A stretch of 64,000 nucleotides of DNA, from assembly GCA_002393955.1 (NCBI GenBank), contig DGSK01000001.1, positions 288,356 through 352,355 on the forward strand. The letters are read 5' to 3'. Of this stretch, positions 1-8,106 are shown piece after piece. The stretch comes from Lachnospiraceae bacterium UBA4364. GTDB taxonomy: Bacteria; Bacillota; Clostridia; Lachnospirales; Lachnospiraceae. The notes below the pieces were generated by a model that was given only the letters and a program-made list of their open reading frames with translations, was not told where the DNA came from and searched no databases. The translations under genes were made by a program, and so were the position numbers. The stretch's first letter is position 1. Every line of letters starts with the position of its first letter.

Positions 1-1039
1 GTGCGCACTCAGACATCCCATAGCCCTGACCTATCAGAACGCCTGCATCAACATACCTGAGCGCAAGGTCGGCCGGAAGCCCGCCGCCGCCGCATACAAG
101 CCTGTTCAAGTTCTTTCCGTATACCATATGTATCAGATCTCTGGGCGTAAGCGCACTGTCCTGCTCAGCCATCAGAGCTATCTTGTTGTACAGTGCTTTC
201 GCGATCATTGGAACCATATGTATGACGGACGGTTCAAATACCAAAAGGTGCTTTGCAAGCATCGAAAGCTGTCCGTTAAGCGCTACAGTGGCACCTACAG
301 AAAGTCCGATCAGAAAATCGCAGTTTATCGCAAATACATGATGTATGGGAAGAACATTTAAGTAAACTATCTCTCCGGGGGGTTCAGGTACTACCTGCGA
401 GAATACGTTATCCGTAAGATTACCGTTGGTAAGCATTACCCCTTTGCTCTTTCCGCTGGTTCCGGAAGTGAAAAGTATCATCGCAAGATCATCCGGGGAT
501 ACGGAATCCTCATCCCCATCCATTGCCCAGGAAGAGGCAGAAAAGCGGCTGTCACGGAGAATATCGTTCAAGCTCTTTATACCTTTTACAGACTGAAGCG
601 AATAGTATTCCTTCACATCGGGACACATATCCTTTGCAGCCGAAACTATAGGCTCATATTCCCAGTCGTAAAAAAGCACATCCACATCGGACCTTATCAG
701 ACTGTCCGCAAGGTGATCCCTGTCCATCTGGACGTCCAGAGGCACAACGACATTGCCCGAACCCATTACGCCAAGAAGGACCGGCAGATAATGATGGCTT
801 GAGGAACCGAAGAGCGCTATCTTTACGCACCTTCCAAGCTCCGAGCGCATATGATTTGCATAAGAGCCGACTATCCTGCATAAACCTGCAAATTTCTCAT
901 AGCTGATATCATATATCAGATCATTGTATTCATATCGAAGATAAGCCCGGTCTGCGAATTCTGCAGATGCCTTATCAAGCATATCCCTGATGGTCTTCGT
1001 ATCCTCATACTTAAGCGCAGCATACTCTTTTCCAGCCAT
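1..1039 (-). CDS. AMP-dependent acyl-CoA synthetase/ligase, partial (3' end outside window)
   Basis: The minus-strand frame is open from an ATG at 1039 to the window edge, about 346 codons without a stop. Around residue 190 it has the ANL-superfamily phosphate-binding loop TSGTSGKSKGV, and near the edge GQGYGMSE, the A5-type motif that follows the acyl pocket. The family activates carboxylic acids as acyl-AMP and usually transfers them to CoA; full members run 500-650 residues, so the hinge and C-terminal lid are missing here. A GGGGG tract 5 nt before the ATG serves as ribosome binding site. Substrate cannot be read from the sequence; a long-chain fatty acyl-CoA ligase or an acyl-ACP/NRPS-type ligase are both possible. 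Confidence 0.85.
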   Translation of the reverse strand, partial: MAGKEYAALKYEDTKTIRDMLDKASAEFADRAYLRYEYNDLIYDISYEKFAGLCRIVGSYANHMRSELGRCVKIALFGSSSHHYLPVLLGVMGSGNVVVPLDVQMDRDHLADSLIRSDVDVLFYDWEYEPIVSAAKDMCPDVKEYYSLQSVKGIKSLNDILRDSRFSASSWAMDGDEDSVSPDDLAMILFTSGTSGKSKGVMLTNGNLTDNVFSQVVPEPPGEIVYLNVLPIHHVFAINCDFLIGLSVGATVALNGQLSMLAKHLLVFEPSVIHMVPMIAKALYNKIALMAEQDSALTPRDLIHMVYGKNLNRLVCGGGGLPADLALRYVDAGVLIGQGYGMSECA

Positions 1040-1193
1040 ATTTCCCCCTTTTATTATCTGTTGTTTGTACAGTTATTCCTGCGTATGAAAAAAATGTCAT
1101 ATACGGTTACAATGGTTTCCACAGCAAACATTAACTTTTAACATACACTACCTGCCCCTGATAATCAGCAGTAAAACCGGTTTACCTTAACAC

Positions 1194-1222
1194 TTGTAAT
1201 CGCAATTAAAAGTATATATTAT
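1194..1222 (+). promoter_or_regulatory. Candidate sigma-A promoter for the esterase gene
   Basis: TTGTAA (1194-1199) and TATTAT (1217-1222) are separated by 17 bp. Transcription would start near 1229, about 70 nt before the preferred ATG at 1300. The rest of the 260-bp divergent interval is AT-rich and shows no gene. Confidence 0.4.
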
Positions 1223-1299
1223 CTTACAGGGAAAAAACAATCCCAAATAAGCAGCACCTGAGACCAGACAGCCGGGCTGCATAAACTATGGAGACTGCA

Positions 1300-2304
1300 A
1301 TGAATGATGCAATGAATAATTCAGCCCCCAAAAAGCATGCTGATAGAAATACATCCGAAGCAAACCGGAACATCCATCCCGATTTCAGAAAGCTGAAACG
1401 GATTCCCGTTCCCAAGACGCTTTCCCAGGTAAAAAGTATACAGCTCATATTCCGCAGAAGGATGCACCGCGAAACTTCTACGGAGCACTTTGATGTTAAA
1501 AGGGTAATGCTTAAATCTGCCTATTCGCAAAAAAAAGAGATAAAGACGCTTATCTATTCTTCAAAGGACCTTTCGCCTGAGGAAAAAGCTCCATGCCTGT
1601 ATTTCATACATGGAGGTGCATTTCTGCTTCCCGCCCTGCCTTACCATTACCGTTTTGCAAGACTCGCCGCTAAAGAACTCCGCTGCAGAGTGGTAATGCC
1701 CATGTACGACCTGGCTCCCTATCAGGTGCCCCCGGTTCAGCAGGAGGAAATTTTTGAGATATACAAAAAGCTTTTAGATACTCCTAATAAATTTCATATC
1801 GATCCTGAGAAGATCATTATTGCCGGCGACAGTGCCGGTGGAACGCTAGCAGCCGCACTTTGCCTGATGGCAAGGGACAGGAATATCCGTCTTCCGCTTG
1901 CACAGGCTTTATTCTATCCCAGCCTTGATGTGAGGCTTAATACGGAATCAATGAAAAAATATACGGACGTGCCCGTATGCAATGCCGAATCCATCAGGGA
2001 ATACTATAAGCTATGCCGCCCGGAAGAATACCATGGCAGCAATGATTACCGTTCCCCTGTGGAAGCCGCTTCATTAAAAGGACTGCCGGATGCATATATA
2101 GAAACTGCTGAATTTGACGCCCTTCATGATGATGGAATTGCTTACGCCAAGAGACTTAAGGCCGAAGGCTGCAATGTAGTTCTGAATGAAACAAAAGGAA
2201 CCGTGCACGCTTTTGAGATGGCTAAAAACAGTGAAATTACAAAAGCGATATTAAGGCAACGTATAGATTTTATGCAAAATACCTTATCCTTCGTTCAACA
2301 TTAA
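1300..2304 (+). CDS. Alpha/beta hydrolase fold-3 esterase (hormone-sensitive lipase family)
   Basis: The product is a serine esterase/lipase of the HSL (fold-3) family, probably cytoplasmic because no signal peptide is visible. The oxyanion-hole motif HGGAF lies near residue 103, the nucleophile elbow GDSAGG near 175, the catalytic Asp in EFDALHDDG near 270 and the His in GTVHAF near 301. The ATG at 1300 is preferred over the in-frame ATG at 1288 because GGAG (1290-1293) stands 6 nt before it and overlaps the upstream codon. The length of 334 aa is normal. The physiological ester substrate is unknown. It stands alone, divergent from the acyl-CoA ligase; a shared lipid or acyl-ester role is only a guess from proximity. 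Confidence 0.85.
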   Translation: MNDAMNNSAPKKHADRNTSEANRNIHPDFRKLKRIPVPKTLSQVKSIQLIFRRRMHRETSTEHFDVKRVMLKSAYSQKKEIKTLIYSSKDLSPEEKAPCLYFIHGGAFLLPALPYHYRFARLAAKELRCRVVMPMYDLAPYQVPPVQQEEIFEIYKKLLDTPNKFHIDPEKIIIAGDSAGGTLAAALCLMARDRNIRLPLAQALFYPSLDVRLNTESMKKYTDVPVCNAESIREYYKLCRPEEYHGSNDYRSPVEAASLKGLPDAYIETAEFDALHDDGIAYAKRLKAEGCNVVLNETKGTVHAFEMAKNSEITKAILRQRIDFMQNTLSFVQH

Positions 2305-2439
2305 ACCGGTTGCACATGAGTCTCGCATTTTAAAGCAAGCCAGTTTTTTATAACCATTATGTTGACTTACTGCGCAGGCGCTTGCTGCTCCTTCACTGCA
2401 GCGACAAGCATATCATTATGCAATTTCTTTAGTCAATCC

Positions 2440-2455
2440 AGACTATCGATAGTCT
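2440..2455. promoter_or_regulatory. Perfect 16-bp palindrome upstream of ansA, possible operator
   Basis: AGACTATCGATAGTCT reads the same on both strands with no spacer. Lacking a loop it suits a dimeric DNA-binding protein better than an RNA hairpin. It lies about 57 bp upstream of the ansA -10 element. Confidence 0.35.
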
Positions 2456-2508
2456 CCACTATATCTTCATACCATAAATATATGCTGATAGCTGATCTCC
2501 ACATCTTA

Positions 2509-2517
2509 TGATAAAAT
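2509..2517 (+). promoter_or_regulatory. Extended -10 element 6 nt before the ansA start codon
   Basis: TGATAAAAT matches the extended -10 form TGn-TAnnnT. Its end is 6 nt from the ATG at 2524, so transcription would begin at or next to the start codon. No clear -35 box is visible and no SD sequence is present. Confidence 0.4.
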
Positions 2518-2523
2518 ACACGC

Positions 2524-3483
2524 ATGAACATACTTTTTATTTTTACAGGCGGAACGATAGGAAGCCGCACACATAACGGTATCATTTCTACCGAATCGGA
2601 TATTCCCTACATTCTTATAGACAGCTATAAGTCTCTGTATGGAATCGACTTTTCTTTTAAAACAGTATCGCCTTATACCATACTCAGTGAAAACAGTAAC
2701 GGCTCATATATAAAACAACTATCGGATACTGTGAATGACGCCCTGTCTTCCGGCAGTTATGACGGTATCATAGTCGCCCACGGGACTGATACACTTTTAT
2801 TCTCAGCGGACATCATTTCCCTTCTTACACCGATAGACAGTATCCCTGTATGTTTTGTCTCTTCTGCGTATCCGCCGGAGGATGCTAATGCCAATGCCCT
2901 TGACAACCTTCACGCCGCCGTACAGATCATAAAAGCCGGTAAATTTTTCGGCACTTTCGTTCCTTACAGGAATCACGATAATATTGTTTATATACACAGG
3001 CCGCTATATCTTCTGGAAGCGCAGCCTTTTAATGACGAGCTTTTTTCCTTAAAAAACAGATTTTGTGCCAGATTTGAAAATGATGAGTTCATTCCAGGCG
3101 ACGCTTTTGATACAGACTGCTTTGTTTCAGACTTTTCATCAATAATGAAACTTACAGGCCGTCCGATAAGCAGTACAACCCTTACAGAAACAGGCAGACG
3201 GATAATGCATATTAGACCTTTTCCCCAGATGACTTATCCTGAAATACCGCAGGGTACACGTTATATCCTCCATGAAAGCTTTCACTCGGGTACCATCAAT
3301 ACTGTATCCGAAAATGCAAAATTATTTTTTAAGGAAGCCTATGAAAAAAATATTCCTGTATATCTGACAGGGGTTTATGGCGGTGCTTCATACGAAAGCA
3401 CAAAGGCTTTTGACAGTCTCCATATAATCACCGTCAATGAAATATCCCCTATAGCCGTATACTGCAGACTGATGCTTGGATGA
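2524..3483 (+). CDS. ansA: L-asparaginase family protein (type I-like)
   Basis: The 319-aa protein has the two signature blocks of the asparaginase/glutaminase family: TGGTIG at residues 8-13 with the N-terminal nucleophile Thr, and HGTDT at 86-90 with the second Thr-Asp pair. The family hydrolyses asparagine to aspartate and ammonia. The central block (SSAYPPEDANANALDN) is divergent from the usual GSxxP...DGxxN form, so the exact amide substrate is uncertain. No signal peptide is seen, which suggests a cytoplasmic type I enzyme. There is no SD before the ATG; see the extended -10 element 6 nt upstream. Confidence 0.8.
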   Translation: MNILFIFTGGTIGSRTHNGIISTESDIPYILIDSYKSLYGIDFSFKTVSPYTILSENSNGSYIKQLSDTVNDALSSGSYDGIIVAHGTDTLLFSADIISLLTPIDSIPVCFVSSAYPPEDANANALDNLHAAVQIIKAGKFFGTFVPYRNHDNIVYIHRPLYLLEAQPFNDELFSLKNRFCARFENDEFIPGDAFDTDCFVSDFSSIMKLTGRPISSTTLTETGRRIMHIRPFPQMTYPEIPQGTRYILHESFHSGTINTVSENAKLFFKEAYEKNIPVYLTGVYGGASYESTKAFDSLHIITVNEISPIAVYCRLMLG

Positions 3484-3596
3484 GGATTATAGGAAGTAAT
3501 TCCTGTAGTCAAAGCTGTTCTGTCCAGGCAGGCTGACGCAGTCACATCTGTACACAACTATATACAGAATCATAGATGGAAGATATACCCAGACTA

Positions 3597-3605
3597 TGCT
3601 ATAAT
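3597..3605 (+). promoter_or_regulatory. Extended -10 promoter element for pncB
   Basis: TGCTATAAT is a perfect extended -10. Transcription from about 3612 would give a leader of some 90 nt that contains two short inverted repeats (CAGTTT/AAACTG at 3607-3628, the first base pairs of which lie before the predicted start, and CTGCA/TGCAG at 3636-3649). No known NAD-related riboswitch is recognised. Confidence 0.4.
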
Positions 3606-3703
3606 ACAGTTTAATCGCAAATAAACTGCACATGCCTGCAGCGTTGCAGACATATCGTAGAACCAGCATTTTATCTAAATATCATAAAAGGAGATCATAG
3701 ATC

Positions 3704-4924
3704 ATGAAAGAACAGATCATCACCAGCCTTCTGGACAACGACCTATATAAATTCAATATGGGACAGTGCCTGCTGCACCAGTATGCTGATGCAAATGTTG
3801 TATGGCAGTACAAGAACAGGGATGCGGCTGACCGAAGATTCACTGCTGAAATGGTTGACGAGATCAAAGAGCAGGTACAGGCATTCTGTAAATTGTGCTT
3901 TACTCCCGATGAGCTGGAATATCTTTCAAATGCCTGCCCCTGGCTGTCATCCGACTATATTTCTTTCTTAAGTATTTACCATCCCCAGCTTAACTGGTTT
4001 GATATAAGACTTGATGATGATGATCAGCTTTACCTGACAATAACCGGTCCCCAGTTCCTTACCACCTACTGTGAGACTCCTGTAATGAGCATTATTTCAG
4101 AAACATGGTTCAAAATGGAGCTTGCTCCCGACGCTTATGAGTCTGCAAAAGCTGAACTCTACAGACGTACAGATGAAAAGATCGAAAAGCTCATTTCCGG
4201 TGAATGGGCAATTGGCGGATTCTCTGATTTTGGAACCAGGAGACGATTCAGCAAAGAAACATTCGATGTCATCATTAAGAAATTCACGGAAGCAAGAGAC
4301 TCTTTTAAGGGAAGCAATTTTGTTGGAACCAGCAATGTTGAATTTGCTAAAAAGTACAACATCCGTCCTATCGGAACGATAGCACACGAGCTGATCCAGA
4401 CCATTGGACAGGGATATCCGGAGCGTAACCCCGCCTACTCTAACAAGTTCGTCATGGATGCATGGCACCAGGAATACGGCACGGAAAACGGAACATATCT
4501 TACTGACTGCATAGGCACTGACGTGTTCCTCAAGGATTTCGACAAGATAAATGCAAAGCTTTTTGACGGCGTACGTCACGATTCCGGCGATCCTTACGAG
4601 TGGGGTGAAAAGATTCTCGGACATTATAAATCCCTCGGAATCGATGCACACGAAAAGACACTGCTTTTCAGCGACAGTCTGAATTTCGAGAAAGCCCACT
4701 CTATCCGCCGAGCCTTTGCGGACCGTGCAAAAGTAGCATTCGGCATCGGAACCTACATAGTGGCAGATACCAACGTAAGATATATGAATCAGGTAATAAA
4801 AGTAGTTGAAGTAAACGGCAGACCTGTTGCGAAGCTTTCTGATGTAGCCGGCAAAAATATGTGCCGCGATCCCAAGTATATCGATTACCTCCAGAGAGCA
4901 ATCAAGTGGAGAATGGAACACTAA
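3704..4924 (+). CDS. pncB: Nicotinate phosphoribosyltransferase
   Basis: The enzyme joins nicotinate and PRPP, with ATP hydrolysis, to give nicotinate mononucleotide in the salvage branch of NAD synthesis. The start is typical (LLDNDLYKFNMGQ near residues 6-18). GFSDFGTRRR near residue 170 holds the conserved active-site region, with the histidine that is phosphorylated in the family expected shortly after it, and RHDSGDP near 290 is the phosphoribosyl-binding signature. At 406 aa it matches the bacterial PncB class. AAAGGAG about 10 nt before the ATG is the ribosome site. It is monocistronic, with its own promoter and a terminator directly after the stop. Confidence 0.95.
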   Translation: MKEQIITSLLDNDLYKFNMGQCLLHQYADANVVWQYKNRDAADRRFTAEMVDEIKEQVQAFCKLCFTPDELEYLSNACPWLSSDYISFLSIYHPQLNWFDIRLDDDDQLYLTITGPQFLTTYCETPVMSIISETWFKMELAPDAYESAKAELYRRTDEKIEKLISGEWAIGGFSDFGTRRRFSKETFDVIIKKFTEARDSFKGSNFVGTSNVEFAKKYNIRPIGTIAHELIQTIGQGYPERNPAYSNKFVMDAWHQEYGTENGTYLTDCIGTDVFLKDFDKINAKLFDGVRHDSGDPYEWGEKILGHYKSLGIDAHEKTLLFSDSLNFEKAHSIRRAFADRAKVAFGIGTYIVADTNVRYMNQVIKVVEVNGRPVAKLSDVAGKNMCRDPKYIDYLQRAIKWRMEH

Positions 4925-4959
4925 AACGGAAACTTGCGCCGCCAGGCGCACATTAATAA

Positions 4960-4996
4960 CCCCGGGGCACTTAAGTACCCCGGGGCTTTTTTATTT
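4960..4996 (+). terminator. Rho-independent terminator of pncB
   Basis: An 8-bp GC stem CCCCGGGG/CCCCGGGG (4960-4967 and 4978-4985) encloses a 10-nt loop and is followed by CTTTTTTATTTTT. The convergent marR gene ends at 4997; on its strand the T-run is poor, so it is mainly a plus-strand terminator. Confidence 0.85.
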
Positions 4997-5437
4997 TTAT
5001 TTTTCCCTGCTCTTACGGGCTATTTCGGAAATCTTACTGACAGTCGTCATTGTAGTTTCCAGTTCATCTGCCGGTATCGCTCTCCTGATCTTTGTAAAGA
5101 GTTCACGCATATAGTCGCGTTCCTGTTTTATCTTGTTTTTTGCCCGATTTGTAAGCTGTACATAAGTACCTGACTTTGTCTCACTTGTCTTCCATGAAAC
5201 ATAGCCCTTATCCTGCATGGATGTGATCATTTTTGAAAGCACGGACATGGTGACATCCATTTCTTTTGCAAGATCTTTCAGATATACCCTGCCATCCTCA
5301 CTGTCCTCGCAGAGACGTTCGATATATATAAGCAGCATAAAGTCTGCTCTTTCCAAGTACCTGAATACCTTTTCAGCTCCCATCTCATCAAGAAAGAAGC
5401 TCTCAATAGTTTCAATCCCTATTCGTTTTCCTGTCAT
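4997..5437 (-). CDS. MarR-family transcriptional regulator
   Basis: This 146-aa protein has the MarR layout: an N-terminal dimerisation helix, a winged helix-turn-helix at about residues 45-100 (LKDLAKEMDVTMSVLSKMI as the HTH, then a wing ending in TYVQLTNRAKNKI) and a C-terminal helical dimer arm. MarR proteins bind palindromic operators as dimers and often respond to small ligands. It starts at an ATG behind GGGGG. It lies 69 bp downstream of the PFL-activase-like gene, and the two could share a transcript with dnaB, but a separate promoter is possible. The target is unknown. Confidence 0.8.
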   Translation of the reverse strand: MTGKRIGIETIESFFLDEMGAEKVFRYLERADFMLLIYIERLCEDSEDGRVYLKDLAKEMDVTMSVLSKMITSMQDKGYVSWKTSETKSGTYVQLTNRAKNKIKQERDYMRELFTKIRRAIPADELETTMTTVSKISEIARKSREK

Positions 5438-5506
5438 TCATTTTCCCCCTTTATTATTTATTTAAAAAACTTCCCACATGTTATTTACCCAGCTATCATC
5501 CGACAG

Positions 5507-6289
5507 CTACATCATAAGATTTTCCATAGCTTTTTCTATATCTTCATTTAACGATGCCGGTACGTCCCCTGATTCGTAAAGAAGATTTTCAGCTTTGCAC
5601 GGTATGATCCCCACTTTACTGATATTATCAAGGGAATGTATCAGATTCCCTGTTTCTTTCAAAACATCATCCCTGTCAGTCTCACCCGGCACCAGATAAT
5701 AACGCAGCCAGATCCTCTTCTTATTTTCAGCCAGATACTTTAAGCAGTCCCTGACATTTGCTTTAAGCATTGATGTCCTCTGCTCAAAACTATTCTGATC
5801 CATATGTACCAGAAGCATATCCGTAAGCTGCATCAATACCGCAAACTTTGTGAAAAAAGGCTCCTCCCTGGAAAACTCCATAAGATCAGTCTCTATGCAG
5901 GTATTTATCTCCCGCCCTTTAGCCTGACGGAAAAGCTCCAGCAAAAAATCAATCTGCAATAACGGCTCTCCGCCACTGACAGTTATTCCTCCGCCATTTC
6001 GCCAGTTGCTATGATACCGTTCCGCGATATCAAGCATCTCTTCTGCAGACCTCTGACTTTCCGCATCAGAATAAATGATATCAGGATGGATTTTCCTGCA
6101 CCATTTCCTGTCATCCTCCCGAAGAAAGACTACCCATCTCACTCCCGGTCCCTCCGCAGAACAGAAAGCCTTCACGGAGTCTATATGCCCCTTTATCTCG
6201 TTAGGCTGTTCAGGCGTCGGCTCACTGACTATGTCTTCAAGCCTTTTTGTATTTCTCTTTTTGTATATATATGAGCTCGATGTTTCCAT
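5507..6289 (-). CDS. Pyruvate formate-lyase activase homologue lacking the radical-SAM cysteine motif
   Basis: Most of the 260-aa protein follows PflA: GHIDSVKAF...EGPGVRWVVFL at 34-56, the SAM-binding TVSGGEPLLQ at 103-112, an INTCIET strand near 130 and WLRYYLVPGETD in the C-terminal half. Where PflA has CxxxCxxC, this protein has REDDRKWCRKIHPD (57-70): the three cluster positions read D59, W63 and K66, with one displaced Cys at 64. Without them it should not hold the 4Fe-4S cluster or activate a glycyl radical enzyme in the usual way. The gene follows dnaB by 12 nt and has no SD, so translational coupling is likely. It may be a regulatory or scaffold paralogue; no function is claimed. Confidence 0.75.
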   Translation of the reverse strand: METSSSYIYKKRNTKRLEDIVSEPTPEQPNEIKGHIDSVKAFCSAEGPGVRWVVFLREDDRKWCRKIHPDIIYSDAESQRSAEEMLDIAERYHSNWRNGGGITVSGGEPLLQIDFLLELFRQAKGREINTCIETDLMEFSREEPFFTKFAVLMQLTDMLLVHMDQNSFEQRTSMLKANVRDCLKYLAENKKRIWLRYYLVPGETDRDDVLKETGNLIHSLDNISKVGIIPCKAENLLYESGDVPASLNEDIEKAMENLMM

Positions 6290-6301
6290 ATCAAATCACT
6301 A

Positions 6302-7645
6302 TCAAATAACATCATGTGCAAGATTCTTGAACTGCGTAAGCTCTGCCATCCAGTACAGCTTGACAGTACCCGTACTTCCGCTTCGCTGCTTTTTTATAAG
6401 TATCTCGGCAACACCCTTATTGTCTTCTCCGCCCGGATTGTATACCTCATCCCTGTATATGAACATTACCAGGTCAGCGTCCTGCTCTATGGCACCGGAT
6501 TCACGCAGGTCCGAAAGCTCAGGTCGCTTATCACTCCTCTTTTCCACCTCACGGGAAAGCTGTGAAAGAGCCATCACAGGAATCTTTAGTTCCTTGGCAA
6601 GAAGCTTAAGGCTCCTTGATATCTCTGATATCTGCTGTTCACGACTCAGGTTCTTGGCATTTTCCACATTAACAAGCTGCAGATAGTCAACTACTATCAT
6701 TTCTATATTTCTTTCAGCCTTTAATCGCCTTGAAAGAGAACGTATCTCTCCGAGCCTGAAAACATCATCCCTGACTATAAGTCCTGAGGAAGCAACATTT
6801 CCCGCGCTGTCTAAAAGGCATTCCATTTCACCCTCATCAAGCTCGCCGCTTTTGTATTTCTTGGAATCAACGCCCGACTCCATTGACAGGATACGCTTTA
6901 CAAGCTCTGCGCCGCTCATTTCCAGAGAAAAGACAAGTACCGGTTTCTTATTCCTTACGGAAATATTCTCAGCTATGCTTAATGCCAGAGCAGTTTTACC
7001 CATAGCAGGTCTCGCTGCAAGTATCACGAGATTTCCCGGAAGAAAACCGGACGTCATATTGTCAAGATCCGTAAATCCGGTAGCAAGTCCCGAAATCTTT
7101 CCTTCTCTCTTGGAAGCCTCATTTATCTGATTAAGCGCCTCAGAAACATACGTCTTTATGGGAACATATGCATCTGAAAGCTGGTTCTGAACTATATCAA
7201 CAATCTTTTTTTCTGCAATTGAAAGAATCTCCGATACTTCATCGTCCGATTCATAACAGTTATCCCTGATCTCATTAGTTACCCGGATAAGCTCCCGAAG
7301 GGAATACTGGTTATATACAACACGGGCATAGTCCGTTACATTTCCTATAAAATCTACACTTTTTACGGCATCAATAAGGAACTCGGCACTTGCGATTTCG
7401 GGCGCTGCATTCATCTCTGTTAGCTGAGCCTGCAGCGTGACCATATCGATCTTCATGTTTTTAGCATGAAGGGCCAGCATTGCCTCATATATAGTCCTAT
7501 AGTAGCTATTATAAAATGCGTTGCCGCTTGGAAGCAGATCCTTTACATCCACAATAGCCTTGTTATTCATATAAATACCGCCCAGAACCGCACGTTCCGC
7601 ACGCTCGTCCCGGGGCATTACTCTTACTCTTTCACATTCAGCCAA
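6302..7645 (-). CDS. dnaB: Replicative DNA helicase DnaB
   Basis: The hexameric helicase unwinds DNA at the replication fork and recruits primase. The protein has the N-terminal helical DnaB domain (about 8-110), the Walker A loop ARPAMGKTA (211-219), Walker B in VVDYLQL near 325 and the SQLSREVEKR stretch of the RecA-like core. The length of 447 aa is standard. The start is TTG at 7645, behind AGGTG; the next ATG (7618) would remove the family-typical RVxP segment, so TTG is preferred. It follows rplI by 11 nt in the gdpP-rplI-dnaB order common in Firmicutes. Confidence 0.95.
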   Translation of the reverse strand: MAECERVRVMPRDERAERAVLGGIYMNNKAIVDVKDLLPSGNAFYNSYYRTIYEAMLALHAKNMKIDMVTLQAQLTEMNAAPEIASAEFLIDAVKSVDFIGNVTDYARVVYNQYSLRELIRVTNEIRDNCYESDDEVSEILSIAEKKIVDIVQNQLSDAYVPIKTYVSEALNQINEASKREGKISGLATGFTDLDNMTSGFLPGNLVILAARPAMGKTALALSIAENISVRNKKPVLVFSLEMSGAELVKRILSMESGVDSKKYKSGELDEGEMECLLDSAGNVASSGLIVRDDVFRLGEIRSLSRRLKAERNIEMIVVDYLQLVNVENAKNLSREQQISEISRSLKLLAKELKIPVMALSQLSREVEKRSDKRPELSDLRESGAIEQDADLVMFIYRDEVYNPGGEDNKGVAEILIKKQRSGSTGTVKLYWMAELTQFKNLAHDVI

Positions 7646-7656
7646 AACCTAACACC

Positions 7657-8106
7657 TCAGCCTTCTTCAAGAACAGTAACTTTCAGTTCAGCCGTAACCT
7701 GGGGGTGAAGCTTTACAGGAACCCTGTATTCGCCTATTGTCTTGATCGGATCCTTTAAAACAATCTTCTTCTTATCAAGCTCGAGTCCGCACTGGTCGGC
7801 TGCGGCCGCTGCAATTTCCTTGGAAGAAACCGACCCGAAAGTCTTTCCGCCTTCTCCCGTCTTTATCTTCAGCGATACTTCCTTTTTCGCAATCTCATCA
7901 GCAAGACGCTTCGCTTCCTCCAAATTTTCCTTTGCCACTTTTTCATCATTGGCATTCTTTAATTTAAGATTATTGAGATTGGCGGCAGTAGCCTCCACAC
8001 CCTTCTTTTTGGATATAAGGAAATTCCTTGCATATCCGTCGCTTACATCAACTACATCGCCTTTTTTTCCAAGACTCTTTACATCTTCAGTTAAGATTAC
8101 TTTCAT
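7657..8106 (-). CDS. rplI: 50S ribosomal protein L9
   Basis: L9 binds domain V of 23S rRNA and stabilises the L1-stalk base. The N-terminal rRNA-binding domain is clear (MKVILTEDVKSLGKKGD...GYARNFLI), followed by the long central helix (about 41-75) and the C-terminal domain with GKTFGSVSSKEIA. Length 149 aa is normal. Its ATG shares one base with the gdpP stop (TGATG), so translation of the two is coupled. Confidence 0.97.
   Translation of the reverse strand: MKVILTEDVKSLGKKGDVVDVSDGYARNFLISKKKGVEATAANLNNLKLKNANDEKVAKENLEEAKRLADEIAKKEVSLKIKTGEGGKTFGSVSSKEIAAAAADQCGLELDKKKIVLKDPIKTIGEYRVPVKLHPQVTAELKVTVLEEG

Noticed and set aside
4097..4951. 284-codon minus-strand ORF opposite pncB
   Set aside because: It mirrors a clear pncB frame, has no SD and no recognisable domain; a shadow of biased codons.
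5507..6289. Frameshift or sequencing error as the cause of the missing cysteines in the PflA-like protein
   Set aside because: The loop has the right length in frame and neither other frame restores CxxxCxxC.
6075..6686. 203-codon plus-strand ORF across the PFL-activase-like gene and dnaB
   Set aside because: Antisense to two real genes; Ser/Leu/Arg-rich composition of a shadow frame.
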